Positions 62,642-64,000 of a stretch of DNA of 64,000 nucleotides are shown here, piece after piece. The number at the start of each line of letters is the position of its first letter. The first letter of the stretch is position 1. Made by a program: the position numbers and the translations under genes. The stretch comes from Paenibacillus plantarum (GTDB taxonomy: Bacteria; Bacillota; Bacilli; Paenibacillales; NBRC-103111). Location: contig NZ_WHNY01000050.1 in assembly GCF_013141695.1 (NCBI RefSeq), positions 1 to 64,000 of the forward strand, in the 5' to 3' direction. Under the pieces are notes generated by a model. It searched no databases. It had not been told where the DNA came from and saw only the letters and a list, made by a program, of their open reading frames with translations.

Positions 62642-64000
62642 TTACTTCTTCATTTGCGCTTGTTTGGCAACAGTCTCCCATAAATCTTTCATCATGAAAC
62701 TACTGTCCTTATTGGTTTTATACCACTCGATCATGAAGTCATCCATTTGTTTGCCGCCCGCTTTATCCCATGAAGTCTGAACGTCCTTGTAGGCTTGTTC
62801 AACCGAGTATTTATCCCCGCTCAAGACTGATTTCAACCACGTATCGGTAATTTGCTTTTTGACAGTGTTAAATGACGTTTGCATATCTTTGGGGAAAGAC
62901 GGTATTAGCTCTTGCAAGGTGATGAAACGATATTTTTTAGTCGAATCGAGATATAAGGACTCGGCTTTGTTGAACATATCCAGTCCTGCTTTTTGTTCTG
63001 GAATGTCAGGATTGAATTGATTTTGGAAGAATGAACACTTCCCTAGCAGCAAACGGGAATATGATTGCGCATAGTCGCCCGCCCAGCTAACTTCCGATTT
63101 GGTTTTATTCGGATCGATGGTTTGCGGACATCCGTTTGCGTCCTTCTTATAATGCGTGCCTTCTAATCCGAAAAGCACGGTGGTTCCTGTTGAGACCCGA
63201 TTCATAAAGTCGAGATATTTGATCGCTGCAACCGGATCTTTTGTTTTTGCATTGATCGCAGTTGTCATTTGCACTGGACTTTGTACATCTGGAATAAATT
63301 CGCCTACTGGACTTTTTGGCAGTGCGATAGGGATCACATCGGCCTCAGGGACAGCTTTTTTCAAGGTTTGTATATCGGTTACTGTCGCATCGAACCAGCT
63401 TCCTACAAAAGTCGGGAAAATGCCCAGCTTGCCATTCAAAAAGTCTTGTTTCGCCTTTGCCCCATTTTTGTCATTCACGAAGTCTTTATCGATTAGCCCT
63501 TCATCAAACAAACGTTTTTTGAACTCCGTCGCCAACTTCGCATTTTCGAATGCTCGGCTCGGCTGATCGTTCACAAGACCGTAAAGCTCAACAGGGTTTC
63601 CGAACATCATATCGATCGCAAACTCCGAACGAAAACTCAATGCCATTCCGTAAGTGTCCTTCTTTCCGTTGCCGTCAGGGTCTTGCTCCGCAAACGCTTT
63701 GGCTACTTTATACAGATCCTCGGTCGTTTTCGGTACGTCCAGATTTAATTTTTTCAACCAATCTGCACGGACAAAGACCGCATAACTTGGAAATGACTCC
63801 AGCACCCGTCCAACTTTGTACATCTTCCCGTCGGGACTGGTCGCGACTTTCTTCAATGCGGGATAATCCTGAAGAATCTTCTTGTATTCCACACTGTTCT
63901 TGTCGATCAGGTCGTTTAACGGCATAAGCTGCTTCTGATCAATAAGCGGGTTCAGTATATTCGGGTCAAACTCGTTAATAACGTCAGGCGCCGATCCCGA
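62642..64000 (-). CDS. Extracellular solute-binding lipoprotein (LplA/YtcQ type), 5' part cut by window
   Basis: The frame is open from 64000 to the stop at 62642 (452 residues visible); the beginning, with signal peptide and lipobox, lies outside the window. DGKMYKVGRVLESFPSYAVFVRADWLKKLNLD and YGMALSFRSEFAIDMMFGNP are typical of the LplA/YtcQ-type family 1 binding proteins of Paenibacillus sugar importers. EFIPDVQSPVQMTTAINAKTKDPVAAIKYLDFM is the hinge part. Its permeases are probably upstream, beyond the window. The glycosidase gene that follows 92 bp later would supply the ligand. Confidence 0.9.
   Translation of the reverse strand, partial: SGSAPDVINEFDPNILNPLIDQKQLMPLNDLIDKNSVEYKKILQDYPALKKVATSPDGKMYKVGRVLESFPSYAVFVRADWLKKLNLDVPKTTEDLYKVAKAFAEQDPDGNGKKDTYGMALSFRSEFAIDMMFGNPVELYGLVNDQPSRAFENAKLATEFKKRLFDEGLIDKDFVNDKNGAKAKQDFLNGKLGIFPTFVGSWFDATVTDIQTLKKAVPEADVIPIALPKSPVGEFIPDVQSPVQMTTAINAKTKDPVAAIKYLDFMNRVSTGTTVLFGLEGTHYKKDANGCPQTIDPNKTKSEVSWAGDYAQSYSRLLLGKCSFFQNQFNPDIPEQKAGLDMFNKAESLYLDSTKKYRFITLQELIPSFPKDMQTSFNTVKKQITDTWLKSVLSGDKYSVEQAYKDVQTSWDKAGGKQMDDFMIEWYKTNKDSSFMMKDLWETVAKQAQMKK

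Noticed and set aside
62550..62681. Longer N-terminus of the 1600-residue protein
   Set aside because: It would place 44 polar residues before a normal signal peptide and overlap the stop of the binding-protein gene; the ATG at 62549 has GGAGGGGG.

Overview
The window looks like chromosomal DNA of a soil- or plant-associated Paenibacillus or a close relative. The organism call is an inference. It rests on strong AGGAGG-type ribosome binding sites, frequent TTG and GTG starts, very large secreted enzymes with C-terminal SLH (S-layer homology) anchors, several YesM/YesN-type two-component pairs beside lipoprotein sugar-binding proteins and CUT1 permeases, and a KimA-type potassium importer. No rRNA, tRNA, CRISPR array, prophage or intact insertion sequence was seen.

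Layout. 1-187: intergenic hairpin repeats. 188-3955: kimA and adenine deaminase (minus strand). 4072-9420: a tightly packed minus-strand envelope-glycan operon (membrane glycosyltransferase, GT2, DUF2304, small DMT-type transporter, FemAB-like transferase, methyltransferase, DUF3473-type polysaccharide deacetylase). 9875-11353 (plus): a DUF4157 (eCIS-core) protein with a possible RNase-like C-terminus, followed by a small acidic protein that may be its immunity partner. 11617-16126: an RNA-repair island (rlaP-type nucleotidyltransferase and rtcB on the minus strand, with two overlapping WYL regulators divergent on the plus strand, then a small membrane ORF lacking a normal start codon).

16207-22596: a 2129-residue SLH-anchored GH59 enzyme with a likely CcpA (cre) site in its promoter. 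22919-25674: housekeeping-type genes (YjjG-like phosphatase, AhpD-like protein divergent from an Rrf2 regulator, a methyltransferase). 25825-51192: a large polysaccharide-utilisation region on the minus strand. It holds two histidine kinase/response regulator/binding-protein sets, two permease pairs, an FAD oxidoreductase, a 2064-residue SLH-anchored GH42-like enzyme and a 1350-residue secreted clan GH-A enzyme. The gene order suggests that one complete transport-plus-enzyme cluster lies inside another. No ATPase subunit is present, so a shared MsmX/UgpC-type ATPase elsewhere is presumably used.

51448-53455: a decay zone with a remnant of a large secreted glycosidase (nonsense codon, internal deletion, frameshift) and a GntR/FCD regulator broken by a 7-bp tandem duplication. 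53672-57665: a membrane-anchored SMP-30/strictosidine-synthase-like protein, an MDR alcohol dehydrogenase, an SDR and a divergent TetR regulator. 57747-64000: a 1600-residue secreted clan GH-A-type protein whose expected nucleophile seems to be missing, and the 3' part of a sugar-binding lipoprotein gene that runs off the window.

How the genes fit together: the SLH and secreted enzymes would cut galactose-containing or related polysaccharides outside the cell, the lipoproteins and permeases would import the oligosaccharides, and each kinase/regulator pair would sense its substrate. The candidate undescribed features are the DUF4157 toxin/immunity pair beside an RNA-repair operon, the WYL pair with its small membrane ORF, and the nested sugar-transport clusters.
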